10,138 bases of DNA from Phycisphaerae bacterium (GCA_018663565.1 JABJQE010000344.1:1-10138), one strand, 5' to 3'; shown: positions 1 to 7,187, counted from the first letter of the stretch. The notes: generated by a model from the letters alone, not told the origin. Translations and numbers: made by a program.

Positions 1-17
1 AACATTTTTCGGTCTTG

Positions 18-293
18 ATGGATCGGATCAGCACCCTCCCGCAGAGAGAGCGGGCGATGTTGGTTGGACTTTCTGAGGGAGCTCGGGCCGATGAACACGA
101 AGTTTCAAAGTGTCTCGACGCCCTTGAGCAATCACTGGATTACATGAGGTTGTGTTTGAATTACCTTGTGTTTGATGTCGAAGCATCGCGGCGGGAGAAT
201 ATGTGCCTGCGGAACTTGCTTACACAGATGGATCACACCGAAGAGCCACCTCACGAAGATCGAGAGTCATTCTGGGACGACTCGACCGACTAA
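18..293 (+). CDS. Small coiled-coil protein, conserved-hypothetical type
   Basis: The ORF encodes 91 residues from the ATG at 18 and ends at TAA 291-293. A TTG lies directly before this ATG and the frame is still open to the left window edge, so the true start could be upstream. No Shine-Dalgarno sequence is visible before the ATG. The protein is acidic and predicted helical. A central stretch (residues about 20-70) has leucines spaced as in a coiled coil and contains NYLVFDVEASRREN followed by LRNLL. From memory, short proteins with a YLxFDxEAxRREN signature occur in planctomycetes and are called hypothetical or putative regulators; this cannot be confirmed here. The tail is rich in Asp and Glu. 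There is no catalytic motif, signal peptide or membrane segment. An intrinsic terminator follows 75 bases downstream. Function unknown. Confidence 0.6.
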   Translation: MDRISTLPQRERAMLVGLSEGARADEHEVSKCLDALEQSLDYMRLCLNYLVFDVEASRRENMCLRNLLTQMDHTEEPPHEDRESFWDDSTD

Positions 294-367
294 AGAACCC
301 ATTCCTCATATGTCGGCTGCTAAGCGAATGAAGAGAATCGCTCAAACACGCTGGCAAACTCCTGTGA

Positions 368-403
368 CAACGATCCCTTGCAGAAGGGGTCGTTGCTCTT
401 TTT
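368..403 (+). terminator. Rho-independent terminator after the first gene
   Basis: A 12-bp stem pairs 368-379 with 384-395 around the tetraloop GCAG. The pairing has one G-U wobble. The stem is followed by TCTTTTT at 397-403, so a plus-strand transcript would end in a U tract. It lies 75 bases after the stop at 293 and most likely ends that transcription unit. It is the clearest terminator in the window. Confidence 0.85.
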
Positions 404-485
404 GGCCAGTTGCGGTGTGTGTGTATGTGTGGACGCCACATCTTGGCCAGTCCGGCTGATCTTGTATCAAACCTCTTTGAGATTG

Positions 486-519
486 ATGCGGCCACCTAGG
501 GGGTTTGCCCAAGACCATC
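486..519 (+). repeat. 34-bp imperfect direct repeat, copy 1
   Basis: This copy matches 4217-4250 at 28 of 34 ungapped positions. The right-hand part (498-519) matches at 20 of 22. The core reads TTTGCCCAAG(A/G)CCATC and the left end is ATGCGG in both. Both copies are intergenic, in the same orientation, and end 15-16 bases before an ATG. Together they flank the sigma/kinase operon. Whether this is a regulatory leader, a module boundary or a small dispersed element is unknown. Confidence 0.65.
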
Positions 520-535
520 ATTTGGACGATCACAG

Positions 536-673
536 ATGTCAGAAAGAAATCGATCGACCCGAAAAAAAGCAAACCGCCCCGGCTATCTAATGCGTCCTCC
601 GCAGAAGAGGCCAAGGGCGAATCAGGGGCAATCGCCCCATAAACGATCGGGCGGCCCGCAGCGAGCAAGTTGA
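536..673 (+). CDS. Possible 45-residue basic peptide
   Basis: ATG at 536 opens 45 codons ending at TGA 671-673, just short of the convergent kinase stop (674-676). The product would carry nine Arg and four Lys against one Glu, with many Pro, Ser and Gly, like a small nucleic-acid-binding or disordered peptide. A GGA lies 11 bases upstream, which is a poor Shine-Dalgarno. Against it, codon use includes AGA, AGG and CTA, the length is near what chance gives, and no family is recognised. For it, the 34-bp repeat sits at nearly the same distance upstream as it does from the HD-hydrolase start. Listed as a candidate only. Confidence 0.2.
   Translation: MSERNRSTRKKANRPGYLMRPPQKRPRANQGQSPHKRSGGPQRAS
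615..638 (-). terminator. Weak hairpin downstream of the kinase gene
   Basis: Two mutually exclusive stems are possible: GGGGC-AATC-GCCCC (625-638), or GGGCGA pairing with TCGCCC (615-620 with 632-637). They lie 36-59 bases past the kinase stop on the minus strand. No T tract follows directly; the nearest minus-strand T run is around 560-568. It could be a weak or factor-dependent end of the sigma/kinase transcript. Confidence 0.25.
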
Positions 674-3436
674 TTAGTCGGCATGCGCCGTACGTGACGC
701 ATTGTGTTTGCACAAAGGCGTGAGCCAGCTCGGCGAATTCTGCGAGGTTCTGTTGATTGCGGCAGCACGAAGCTCAGCGGCTCGATCTGGATGACCGTTG
801 CGTGCTTCAACGCCGGCCAGTCCAACCTCGGCGCGGGCAATGAGCCATGGAGCAACACTTGACTTGCGGCCTTCGCTCACAACTCGCTGAAGCATAGCGC
901 GGGCTAGGTCCATATGCCCAGCATTCATGAGATGCTCCGCGAGTGCCGTTTCGTAAACCATAAAGTCGACGTGGGCGATGAATCCTTCATGGAGTGGCGT
1001 ATCCATCGCCTTGACGCCGCGTGGAAGGACTTCGTCTGGCCAGAGTGGTTCCCACGCAGCGTATCGATCGACCCATCGTTGTGTTGCTGCCCTGTCACAC
1101 AAGATCGCAGCGGCGGAAGAGGCGACGCTGAGAATTGTTCCTCGCGGTAGTTCGCCAGAGTCATTGGCAAGTGTCCACATCGCTTCGCACTCAGTGAGGC
1201 ATTGGGGTAGCCGTCCGGCCCACAACAACAATTGAAGCCGCTTTGTTCTGGCAAGCACAAATGAGGGGTGGTTCGCCTCGATGTGAGGCCGAATGCGGGC
1301 AAGGGCTTCTTCGATTTCAGCGATTCCTTCGTCGCCGTGGCCACCTCGGGCCAGGATTGACGCATACAAGGCACGATTCCGCAATACATCAGTATTGCCC
1401 GGATCGCTCGCAGCAATGAGATCGGGCAGGATCTCTTCAAGGGTAAGGGCCGCGTCGTCGAAGCGCTGCAGGTCACGTTGTGCGAGCGCCTGAAGAATTC
1501 GGCTCTCGTCAATGCTCCAGTGTGTTGGACCGAGGTGGGTGCGTGCAAGTTCACCCGCTTCCCGGTAGCACGCAACGGCCTGGTCCATCGTGGGGCGGCG
1601 ATGTTGCGTTAGTCCGTACGGTAGCAGTACGCCGACAAGCCGCTCGTGGTCGATATTCGATTGTGAGCGAAGCCATGAGATCAGTTGTTTGTACAGAGGT
1701 CGTGACTCTTCTCCACCCTTATAATTTCGCTGGCTCCAAGCCAATGTCTCGGCTGCATCCATGGTGCGCGGGTCGTTTTGTCCGAAGTGTGTTTCTCGCC
1801 ATCGCAGGACTCGCCGGGCACAATCTCCAGCCTTGACCTGATCGTACAGGCCGTGATCTAGATCACTGTGCAACGCTGCGAGATCAAGCATGCAATTTTG
1901 TGTTTCGGGATCGTCAAGACCTGCGTGTTGTTCATACAGGTTCGCCGCGATCGTAAGCTGCGCTGCTGCTTCTGGAATGCGGCCAGATCGTCGAAGTGCC
2001 GCCGACACCATGCGTCGCACCGCGGCCTCGGCGGTGGGTTCTTGGAGAGCTCCAGCGTCGGCGTTGCGTGTCATTTCCTCCAGCATGGCAAGAAGGGGGG
2101 CTTCGCCATCCTTCGGATGGTCGATGGAGTCAAGGCTGTCTCCGATTGTGGCGAGGACTTGCTTGACTCGGTTGTGCTCGTGCTCGGCCCGATGCCGGTG
2201 CGCGGTTTCGCGTGCGAGCGAGCTACTCACCATGATGAGCGTTGTCGACAGAACAGCGATGAGTACCGTCGCCAACGCAACCGGCGTGCGGTGCCGTCTC
2301 ACAAACCGACCGGTCAAGTAGAGCATGCTCGGTGGCCGTGCCATGATGGGTTCAAAGCGTAGGTGCCGCTGCAAATCATTTTGTAAGGCTGCCGCCGATT
2401 GGTAACGTCTCGATGGTTCTTTGGACATGGCTGTCCCGCAGATTGTTTCGAGACCGCCCCGAAGCATGCGGTCGGTCAAGGCCAGTGGCTGCGGTGCTGT
2501 ATCGCAAATGGCCCTGGCCACTTCATGAAGTGGCCTGCCATCGAGATCTATGGGCGGTCTTCCTGCGAGCAGTTCGTATAGCACGCATCCAAGACCGTAG
2601 ACATCAGTGCGGGCATCAACATTGTGCTGTTTGGAGTCGACCTGTTCTGGACTCATGTACTGCAGCGTTCCGATCATTTGACCTTGACGCGTGAGTTGTG
2701 TGATTGGAGAGTCGGCTTCAGCGTCAGTTGTCGCAACACCAAAGTCAATGACGCGTGGGACGCCGTGCTCATCAACCAGAATATTGCCTGGTTTGAGATC
2801 GCGATGGATCACGCCACGTTCGTGGCCGTGATGAATACTCTCGCACACCATCTTTATGAGTTCGATGCGTTGCCGTGTGTCGAGCTGATGGGCATCAGCG
2901 TAGTCGGTTATCGGCAAGGCGTGCTCGATGAGTTCCATGATGAAGTACGGCACACCACCATGCCCATCATCAAAGCTGCCAGACCCATAGATTCTCGCAA
3001 TGCCAGGGTGGCAGAGTCGGCCAAGTAGTTCGGCTTCGTGTTTGATTCGAGCGAGCAGGCTCTTGTTGTCTATTCCAGGCCGCAGAATCTTGATCGCGAC
3101 CTGACGATGTGGGTGCAATTGCTCAGCTTCGTAGACCACGCCCATTCCGCCGGAACCGAGGTGCCGAAGAACGCGGCATCCGCCAATTGTGTTCCCAATG
3201 AGGGAGTACTCAGAGGGCGACTGATGCTCCGTTTCTGGCACGGCGACCGTCTCGTAGTACCGAAGCAGAGAACGAATCTCTTCAAGTAGTTCAGGCTCGT
3301 CTATTGTGTTGGCACGGAGGAATGCGTCTCGCGCGGCAGGCGTGAGTTCAACAGCGGCATCAAAGAGATCGCGTCGTCGACTGCTGTGATCGGCAGAGGA
3401 CAGTTGTTTCGGTGGGTAGGGTTGACTATTAGACAT
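674..3436 (-). CDS. Transmembrane Ser/Thr protein kinase with C-terminal TPR-like domain
   Basis: This is a 920-residue PknB-type (Hanks) kinase. A short N-terminal helical segment (about 22-62), common in such kinases, precedes the catalytic domain (about 88-360). Visible motifs are the glycine loop GSGGMGVV (94-101), VAIK lysine K116, alpha-C Glu E134, HRDLKPGN with catalytic D213, DFG 231-233 and SPE (APE equivalent) 262-264, so it should be active. One membrane helix (about 384-408) is followed by a charged coiled-coil stretch and about 450 residues of helical TPR-like repeats, probably extracytoplasmic and sensing or protein-binding. The start is set at ATG 3436, which shares its A with the TGA of the sigma gene (TGATG); a TTG directly upstream would add one residue. 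The overlap implies translational coupling to the sigma factor, which is the likely substrate or partner. The ligand is unknown. Confidence 0.93.
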   Translation of the reverse strand: MSNSQPYPPKQLSSADHSSRRRDLFDAAVELTPAARDAFLRANTIDEPELLEEIRSLLRYYETVAVPETEHQSPSEYSLIGNTIGGCRVLRHLGSGGMGVVYEAEQLHPHRQVAIKILRPGIDNKSLLARIKHEAELLGRLCHPGIARIYGSGSFDDGHGGVPYFIMELIEHALPITDYADAHQLDTRQRIELIKMVCESIHHGHERGVIHRDLKPGNILVDEHGVPRVIDFGVATTDAEADSPITQLTRQGQMIGTLQYMSPEQVDSKQHNVDARTDVYGLGCVLYELLAGRPPIDLDGRPLHEVARAICDTAPQPLALTDRMLRGGLETICGTAMSKEPSRRYQSAAALQNDLQRHLRFEPIMARPPSMLYLTGRFVRRHRTPVALATVLIAVLSTTLIMVSSSLARETAHRHRAEHEHNRVKQVLATIGDSLDSIDHPKDGEAPLLAMLEEMTRNADAGALQEPTAEAAVRRMVSAALRRSGRIPEAAAQLTIAANLYEQHAGLDDPETQNCMLDLAALHSDLDHGLYDQVKAGDCARRVLRWRETHFGQNDPRTMDAAETLAWSQRNYKGGEESRPLYKQLISWLRSQSNIDHERLVGVLLPYGLTQHRRPTMDQAVACYREAGELARTHLGPTHWSIDESRILQALAQRDLQRFDDAALTLEEILPDLIAASDPGNTDVLRNRALYASILARGGHGDEGIAEIEEALARIRPHIEANHPSFVLARTKRLQLLLWAGRLPQCLTECEAMWTLANDSGELPRGTILSVASSAAAILCDRAATQRWVDRYAAWEPLWPDEVLPRGVKAMDTPLHEGFIAHVDFMVYETALAEHLMNAGHMDLARAMLQRVVSEGRKSSVAPWLIARAEVGLAGVEARNGHPDRAAELRAAAINRTSQNSPSWLTPLCKHNASRTAHAD

Positions 3437-4029
3437 CAATCAATTCGATCTAATTCCCGCCGAAGCCAGGCCCGAGCGTAGGCCCAGTCCTTCTTGACGG
3501 TGCGTTCAGAGATTCCCATGATATGTGAGGCCTGGTGTATGGTGAGTCCAAGGATGTATCGAAGCCGAGCCACTTCGGCAGCGCGAGGCGATTCGGTTTC
3601 AAGTTCTGCAAAGGCGGTAAGCAAACTCGGGATCTCATTGGAGATTGCCAAGTCATATGAGGCGAGTTCGCCCACAACAACCGTCAGTGAGAGTTTGCTT
3701 CGGTCACCACCGCGTCGCTTCGCAGATCGATGTCGCGCATGATCGACAAGATATTGCTGCATGCACCGCGATACAGCGCCAAAGAAGTGCCGCCGGCTAT
3801 CCCATTGATCTGGGTGATACCGATCGAGCTTCAGAAAGACCTCATGCACGAGCAGCGTGGCTTGCAATTGCGTCGCTGGAGCTTCGGTTGAGACCGCGTA
3901 ATGCGCCATATGATGTATGTCGTCATAGACCGCTGCCCACGCCGCCTCGGCCGCTTCCGCCTCGCCGTCAAAGGCGGCATTCAGAACTGCCGTTAGCCCA
4001 TTAGGCTTCGTTTGGACTTCCGTCACCAT
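3436..4029 (-). CDS. ECF-type sigma factor, TIGR02999/Sigma70_ECF family
   Basis: The 197-residue protein has a region 2 with LLVHEVFLKL and FFGAVSRCMQQYLVDHARHR, and a region 4 helix-turn-helix (about 155-195) with LGLTIHQASHIMGISERTVK. This matches the TIGR02999/Sig-70_X6 type, which is abundant in planctomycetes. It would direct RNA polymerase to a specific promoter set. ATG 4029 is chosen because AGAGAGG lies 8 bases upstream; an upstream in-frame ATG at 4071 has no good ribosome site and would add 14 residues. In place of the acidic region-2.2 motif of typical ECF factors (DAED) it has QATL (residues 56-59), including T58. No anti-sigma gene is adjacent. The next gene is a kinase with overlapping start, so control by phosphorylation is the natural inference. 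Confidence 0.92.
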   Translation of the reverse strand: MVTEVQTKPNGLTAVLNAAFDGEAEAAEAAWAAVYDDIHHMAHYAVSTEAPATQLQATLLVHEVFLKLDRYHPDQWDSRRHFFGAVSRCMQQYLVDHARHRSAKRRGGDRSKLSLTVVVGELASYDLAISNEIPSLLTAFAELETESPRAAEVARLRYILGLTIHQASHIMGISERTVKKDWAYARAWLRRELDRID

Positions 4030-4091
4030 GTACTTGGCCTCTCTTAATCTCTTCTCACCGCCAAGTCCCATTCTCGTTGGTGAGCGTCCAC

Positions 4092-4107
4092 CATACTCTC
4101 ATACTCT
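4092..4107. repeat. Tandem 8-bp repeat upstream of the sigma gene
   Basis: CATACTCT occurs twice back to back (4092-4099, 4100-4107), read as AGAGTATG twice on the sigma-gene strand. It sits 63-78 bases upstream of the sigma start in the divergent intergenic region. It could be a binding site for a regulator or a chance duplication. Confidence 0.4.
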
Positions 4108-4216
4108 GCCGACAAACGCTGCCGAAAGACGATTGTGGGATACAAATATCTAATGTAGGTCTCTCCATGCCGGAATCGGAGTTCTGATGGACGATTGTCG
4201 CTTGGTGAATCCCGGT

Positions 4217-4250
4217 ATGCGGTCTCTCAGGGAGTTTGCCCAAGGCCATC
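4217..4250 (+). repeat. 34-bp imperfect direct repeat, copy 2
   Basis: This is the partner of 486-519, with 28 of 34 positions identical and the same orientation. It ends 15 bases before the ATG at 4266 of the HD-hydrolase gene, so it may belong to that gene's promoter or leader. It lies on the other side of the sigma/kinase operon from copy 1. Confidence 0.65.
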
Positions 4251-4265
4251 GATACACTCTCCGGC

Positions 4266-4844
4266 ATGAGCATGACCGTTGAGACAGCTACCGATTTAAT
4301 GCATACCTGGGTTGAGAGTCCCGCTCTGCGGCAGCACATGGAGTGTGTGGCGGCATGCATGACGGGGTACGCCCGGAAGGTGGCGCCTGATCAGGCGGGC
4401 CGCTGGAGGGTGTGCGGATTGCTGCATGACTTCGACTACGAGCGGCATCCCACCAAGGATGAGCATCCATTCGTGGGCGTGGCGCATTTGCGGGAGCGGG
4501 GCGATGTCGATGGCGAAATCATCGACGCAATTCTCGGCCACGCCACCTACAGCGGTGTGCCACGCGAGTCGGCAATGGCAAAGCATTTGTTCGCGGTGGA
4601 TGAACTCGCCGGCTTCATCGTGGCGGTCTGCAAGGTTCGGCCGGCCGGCATTGAAGGACTGAAACCCAAGAGCGTCCGCAAGAAACTCAAGACCGCCAAC
4701 TTCGCCGCCGCAGTGAGCCGCGAGGACATTGTTCTTGGCTGCGCCGAACTCGGCTGCGAGCAGGACGAACTCATACAAGGATGCATCGACGCCATGTCAG
4801 AAGAGGCGGAGGCGTTGGGATTGTCGGGCAAGACTGCGGAGTGA
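4266..4844 (+). CDS. HD-domain hydrolase (COG2316-like)
   Basis: The product is 192 residues from ATG 4266, or 190 from ATG 4272. The second start best matches where such proteins begin (MTVETATDLMHTW). Neither has a visible Shine-Dalgarno. TACACT at 4253-4258 could be a -10 box giving an almost leaderless mRNA. In 190-residue numbering the HD metal ligands are H22 (LRQHM), H52-D53 (LLHDFDYERHP), H90 (ILGHATYSG) and D110 (FAVDELAGFIVAV). The VDEL motif and following KPKSVRKKLK are typical of the predicted HD-superfamily hydrolases of COG2316, which are metal-dependent phosphohydrolases of unknown substrate. The protein is soluble, with no signal peptide. It is transcribed away from the sigma gene and converges on the zinc-ribbon gene, with 72 bases between stops and no clear terminator. 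Confidence 0.85.
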   Translation: MSMTVETATDLMHTWVESPALRQHMECVAACMTGYARKVAPDQAGRWRVCGLLHDFDYERHPTKDEHPFVGVAHLRERGDVDGEIIDAILGHATYSGVPRESAMAKHLFAVDELAGFIVAVCKVRPAGIEGLKPKSVRKKLKTANFAAAVSREDIVLGCAELGCEQDELIQGCIDAMSEEAEALGLSGKTAE

Positions 4845-4916
4845 AGTTTCAGCAAAGCCGGTGGTGGATCTGAAAGCAGAGGTTGTGAAGGGATCAGGTA
4901 CGGGCAAATCCGCGCC

Positions 4917-5162
4917 CTACATCCCGAACACAATGAAGAACACCGCGATCACCACAAGGGTGATTAGGATGATCATCCGTTTGCGAAACACAGTTGCGGC
5001 GCGCGGTCTTCGGAGAACTCGGCCACCGATTTGATTGCCGCAGTCGGGGCAGAACTCTGCTTCGTCGTAGACTTGTGCGCCGCAGTCGGGGCACCAGCCA
5101 CTCTGGCTGCCCTCGTCTCCGAAACGGTGCAGGTCATCGTCTGACGGGCCTTCATCTCTCAT
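4917..5162 (-). CDS. Small tail-anchored zinc-ribbon protein
   Basis: The 81-residue protein has an acidic N-terminus and then two CPDCG knuckles (C24/C27 and C38/C41), spaced as in zinc-ribbon domains that bind one structural zinc. A basic stretch (RRPR, FRKR) precedes a single C-terminal hydrophobic helix (about 63-80), so the ribbon should face the cytoplasm and be tail-anchored in the inner membrane. The start ATG overlaps the stop of the transglutaminase-like gene as ATGA, implying co-translation. A weak GGA lies 6 bases upstream. It is the last gene of the minus-strand operon. Function unknown: such ribbon-plus-helix proteins are common and usually unassigned. Confidence 0.85.
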   Translation of the reverse strand: MRDEGPSDDDLHRFGDEGSQSGWCPDCGAQVYDEAEFCPDCGNQIGGRVLRRPRAATVFRKRMIILITLVVIAVFFIVFGM

Positions 5163-6322
5163 TTTCGATCCAGCCTGACACTTGAGGGTACGGTTCGTTG
5201 AGGTGCCAACGAGAATGGGCCAGACTTCGTTTGGATGATTGTGTCAGTGATGGTGACGGGGAAGTCCGCCGAGGGGAGGAATCGTGTCCAGCCCCACACT
5301 GCCCAACTGTCAAATGCAGTGCTGCCGTTTTGAGGAGCAAATGACCACGAGAGTGGAATGCGGCGTTGTAGTTGCGGAAATGTTCCAAAGTATTCCCATG
5401 GCTGGGTCGCATTCAACGTGCGAATGGACTGTTCCCGAAGCTTGTCAGGATCAAACGGAGTCCACCCACATTTTGGAATGTAGACCTCAGCCCACACGCC
5501 AAACTCGCCGATCCGCCCAGCTGTGCCGGTGCCTATTCCGATGACAGGCCGGGCGGGAAGCCCTGCTGCGCGGAGCATCGCGACACAAATACAAACGAGA
5601 TCAGCGGATGAACCGCTCCCAGCCTTGGCCGCAGCTTCTGCGCCGACAACTGCGATGCCGCGTAGCTGCCCTTGTGGACCGAACGACATATGTGTCTGGC
5701 CAACCTCGAACTTGCTGCACGCATCTTGCACAATCAACTTGGCGGCTTGAATCGGGGGCACACTTCTGACCTGGCCGCCCGTAAGTTGCTCGACGGTGTC
5801 GGTAATGATCTTCGCGCCGGACTCAATGAGTGGGCTTGGCCTGGCGAGTTTTGATACGTGAGCCGGCCAACTGTCTGGCCATCCAATTTGCATGGCGGCT
5901 TCATTGTCGAGACGGCTCGACCAAGTGGTGACGTTGGCTTCGACGGTGATATGAAGCGGCCATGTATTCACAGGCGGCACGGCTATCTGCAACTCACCAG
6001 CACCTAGGGCTGTGGGCACAGTGAAGTCATCTCTGCCATCGAGGGTGATGTGATCGGTTCCGGCTGAAAGCACAACTGTAAAGTTCTCAGGGTCAAGCGT
6101 GCTCCACGGACCATCAGCAATGAGCGGCAGCACCCACTTGGCTTTTGTGGATTGTTGGGGTTCGTAGTTGATAGACACCTTCATCTTGAAACGATGTTTC
6201 ACCATGTCGGTGCGTTGCAGCGGCCCCTCAGGCGTAATGAGCGGCACGCCGGTTGCGGCGGGGGGTGTGCTGCCGGGTGACTGTGCGATTGCTGTCAGAA
6301 CAATGGCGAGAAATGTGGTCAT
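5159..6322 (-). CDS. Exported transglutaminase-like protein, probably catalytically inactive
   Basis: The 387-residue product starts at ATG 6322, which overlaps the mlaE stop as ATGA; the longer frame upstream is mlaE coding sequence. The N-terminus MTTFLAIVLTAIAQS is a short hydrophobic stretch fitting a signal peptide, so it probably acts in the periplasm. Residues about 45-180 look like a beta-rich N-terminal domain. Residues about 195-295 fit the transglutaminase/protease-like core: LRAAGLPARPV (250-260) and VWAEVYIPKCGWTPFDP (276-292). When aligned by eye on these blocks, the catalytic Cys position holds S239 (GSGSSADL) and the His position holds G275 (EFGVWAEV), while the Asp is kept (D291). 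It may be a binding or scaffold protein, or a divergent family with other catalytic residues. A role in the envelope with its operon partners is inferred. Confidence 0.8.
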   Translation of the reverse strand: MTTFLAIVLTAIAQSPGSTPPAATGVPLITPEGPLQRTDMVKHRFKMKVSINYEPQQSTKAKWVLPLIADGPWSTLDPENFTVVLSAGTDHITLDGRDDFTVPTALGAGELQIAVPPVNTWPLHITVEANVTTWSSRLDNEAAMQIGWPDSWPAHVSKLARPSPLIESGAKIITDTVEQLTGGQVRSVPPIQAAKLIVQDACSKFEVGQTHMSFGPQGQLRGIAVVGAEAAAKAGSGSSADLVCICVAMLRAAGLPARPVIGIGTGTAGRIGEFGVWAEVYIPKCGWTPFDPDKLREQSIRTLNATQPWEYFGTFPQLQRRIPLSWSFAPQNGSTAFDSWAVWGWTRFLPSADFPVTITDTIIQTKSGPFSLAPQRTVPSSVRLDRK

Positions 6323-7158
6323 GAGAGTGGGCTCTTGAATCCAATATCGAGAAATATCGCGCCGAATGTCCGAAGGAATTCGGCAAGGGCAAGATTGATG
6401 ATGATGATCGCAAGGAAGGATGACACGAAGGACTCGGTAGTTGCCTGGCCAACGCCAGCAGCACCAGGTCTGCAATTGAATCCTTTATAGCACGAGATGA
6501 GTCCAATGCTGAGTCCAAAGAATGTTGCTTTGATGAGTCCGGTTGTGGGTTCCCAGAAACTCAGAAACCATGCCGTGTTATTCCAGTAATCGAGGCCAGA
6601 GACGCCATTCCACGAAACCGTAAAGGCGGCGCCGCCCATGACACCAAGGAGGTCTGAGAAGATCGTCAAGATAGGCGTCATGACCGTGCACACGAGGACT
6701 CGTGGCACGACGAGCACATCTATTGGGTCCGCGCCCATCGACCGTACTGCATCGAGTTGCTCGGTCACACGCATGGTGCCAAGTTCTGCGGTGAGCGCCC
6801 CACCTACTCTTCCTGCAACCATCACAGCGGCAAGGACAGGTCCAATCTGCTTGACGACCGACACGTTGATGATCATGCCGAGTTTGTTTTCAAGACCGTA
6901 GGCCGCGAACTGTTCAAAGCTCTCCAACGCAAGCAGCATGCCGATGAACCCACCGGTAATGCCGACTACCGGAATGCTCTGCACGCCCACCTGCATGATG
7001 AGCGGCCGGAGGATACGCCAGCGGAGCCAGCGGCCTGGTCGAAACACCGCTCCGGCAAGCGTGTGCAGCGCAAACTGCGTAAAGCGTCCGGCTCCCTCGG
7101 CGGGGGTTCGAATACGGCGTCCACAGAGTGCGGCCAGGTCCAGTCCGTTGGTTGGCAC
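6319..7158 (-). CDS. mlaE: MlaE-family ABC transporter permease
   Basis: This 279-residue integral membrane protein is of MlaE family length. Signature blocks are AGRVGGALTAELGTMRVTEQ (115-134) with LDA following, the coupling-helix region that docks the ATPase, and CYKGFNCRPGAAGVG (223-237). About five hydrophobic segments occur (53-78, 94-115, 153-182, 208-224, 247-275). MlaE works in the inner membrane with an MlaF ATPase and an MCE-domain MlaD to move phospholipids or other lipids between membranes. Neither partner gene is in this window, so they are either encoded elsewhere or upstream genes are unlinked. The start is GTG 7158, with AGGGA 9 bases upstream and an in-frame TAG five codons upstream. 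It starts 29 bases after the OmpA-like gene and overlaps the next gene by ATGA. Confidence 0.95.
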   Translation of the reverse strand: MPTNGLDLAALCGRRIRTPAEGAGRFTQFALHTLAGAVFRPGRWLRWRILRPLIMQVGVQSIPVVGITGGFIGMLLALESFEQFAAYGLENKLGMIINVSVVKQIGPVLAAVMVAGRVGGALTAELGTMRVTEQLDAVRSMGADPIDVLVVPRVLVCTVMTPILTIFSDLLGVMGGAAFTVSWNGVSGLDYWNNTAWFLSFWEPTTGLIKATFFGLSIGLISCYKGFNCRPGAAGVGQATTESFVSSFLAIIIINLALAEFLRTFGAIFLDIGFKSPLS

Positions 7159-7187
7159 GAGCGTTCGTCCCTAGTATGCAGAGGGAA

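Larger units (their letters stand above)
404..673. other. Intergenic stretch without a secure gene
   Basis: No convincing gene lies between the terminator and the kinase stop. The stretch holds an alternating GT-rich run (about 415-431), a 9-bp direct repeat TTGGCCAGT (402-410 and 443-451), a small dyad TCAAA-CCTC-TTTGA (467-480), one copy of a 34-bp imperfect repeat (486-519), a run of seven A (minus-strand T7) near 560-568 and two alternative short hairpins (615-638). A 45-codon basic ORF (536-673) is listed separately at low confidence. Confidence 0.6.

Noticed and set aside
415..431. Alternating GT run
   Set aside because: It is too short and irregular to call a functional microsatellite; noted only as local low complexity.
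925..1575. 216-codon minus-strand ORF inside the kinase gene
   Set aside because: It is an out-of-frame shadow of the kinase TPR region, with a low-complexity Ser/Arg-rich product and no recognisable domain.
4030..4071. 14-residue N-terminal extension of the sigma factor (ATG 4071)
   Set aside because: It has no ribosome site, whereas AGAGAGG lies 8 bases before ATG 4029, and family members begin close to that point.
4055..4360. 101-codon minus-strand ORF spanning the sigma/HD divergent region
   Set aside because: It overlaps the sigma upstream region and the HD-hydrolase N-terminus; its composition is not protein-like and it has no motif.
6323..6475. N-terminal extension of the transglutaminase-like gene
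   Set aside because: These codons lie within the conserved C-terminus of mlaE and encode a Cys/Arg/His-rich stretch; the ATGA overlap at 6322 and the signal peptide mark the true start.
7101..7116. GGTTCGAAT, reminiscent of a tRNA T-loop
   Set aside because: It lies within the mlaE coding sequence, and no acceptor stem, anticodon arm or cloverleaf can be formed around it.
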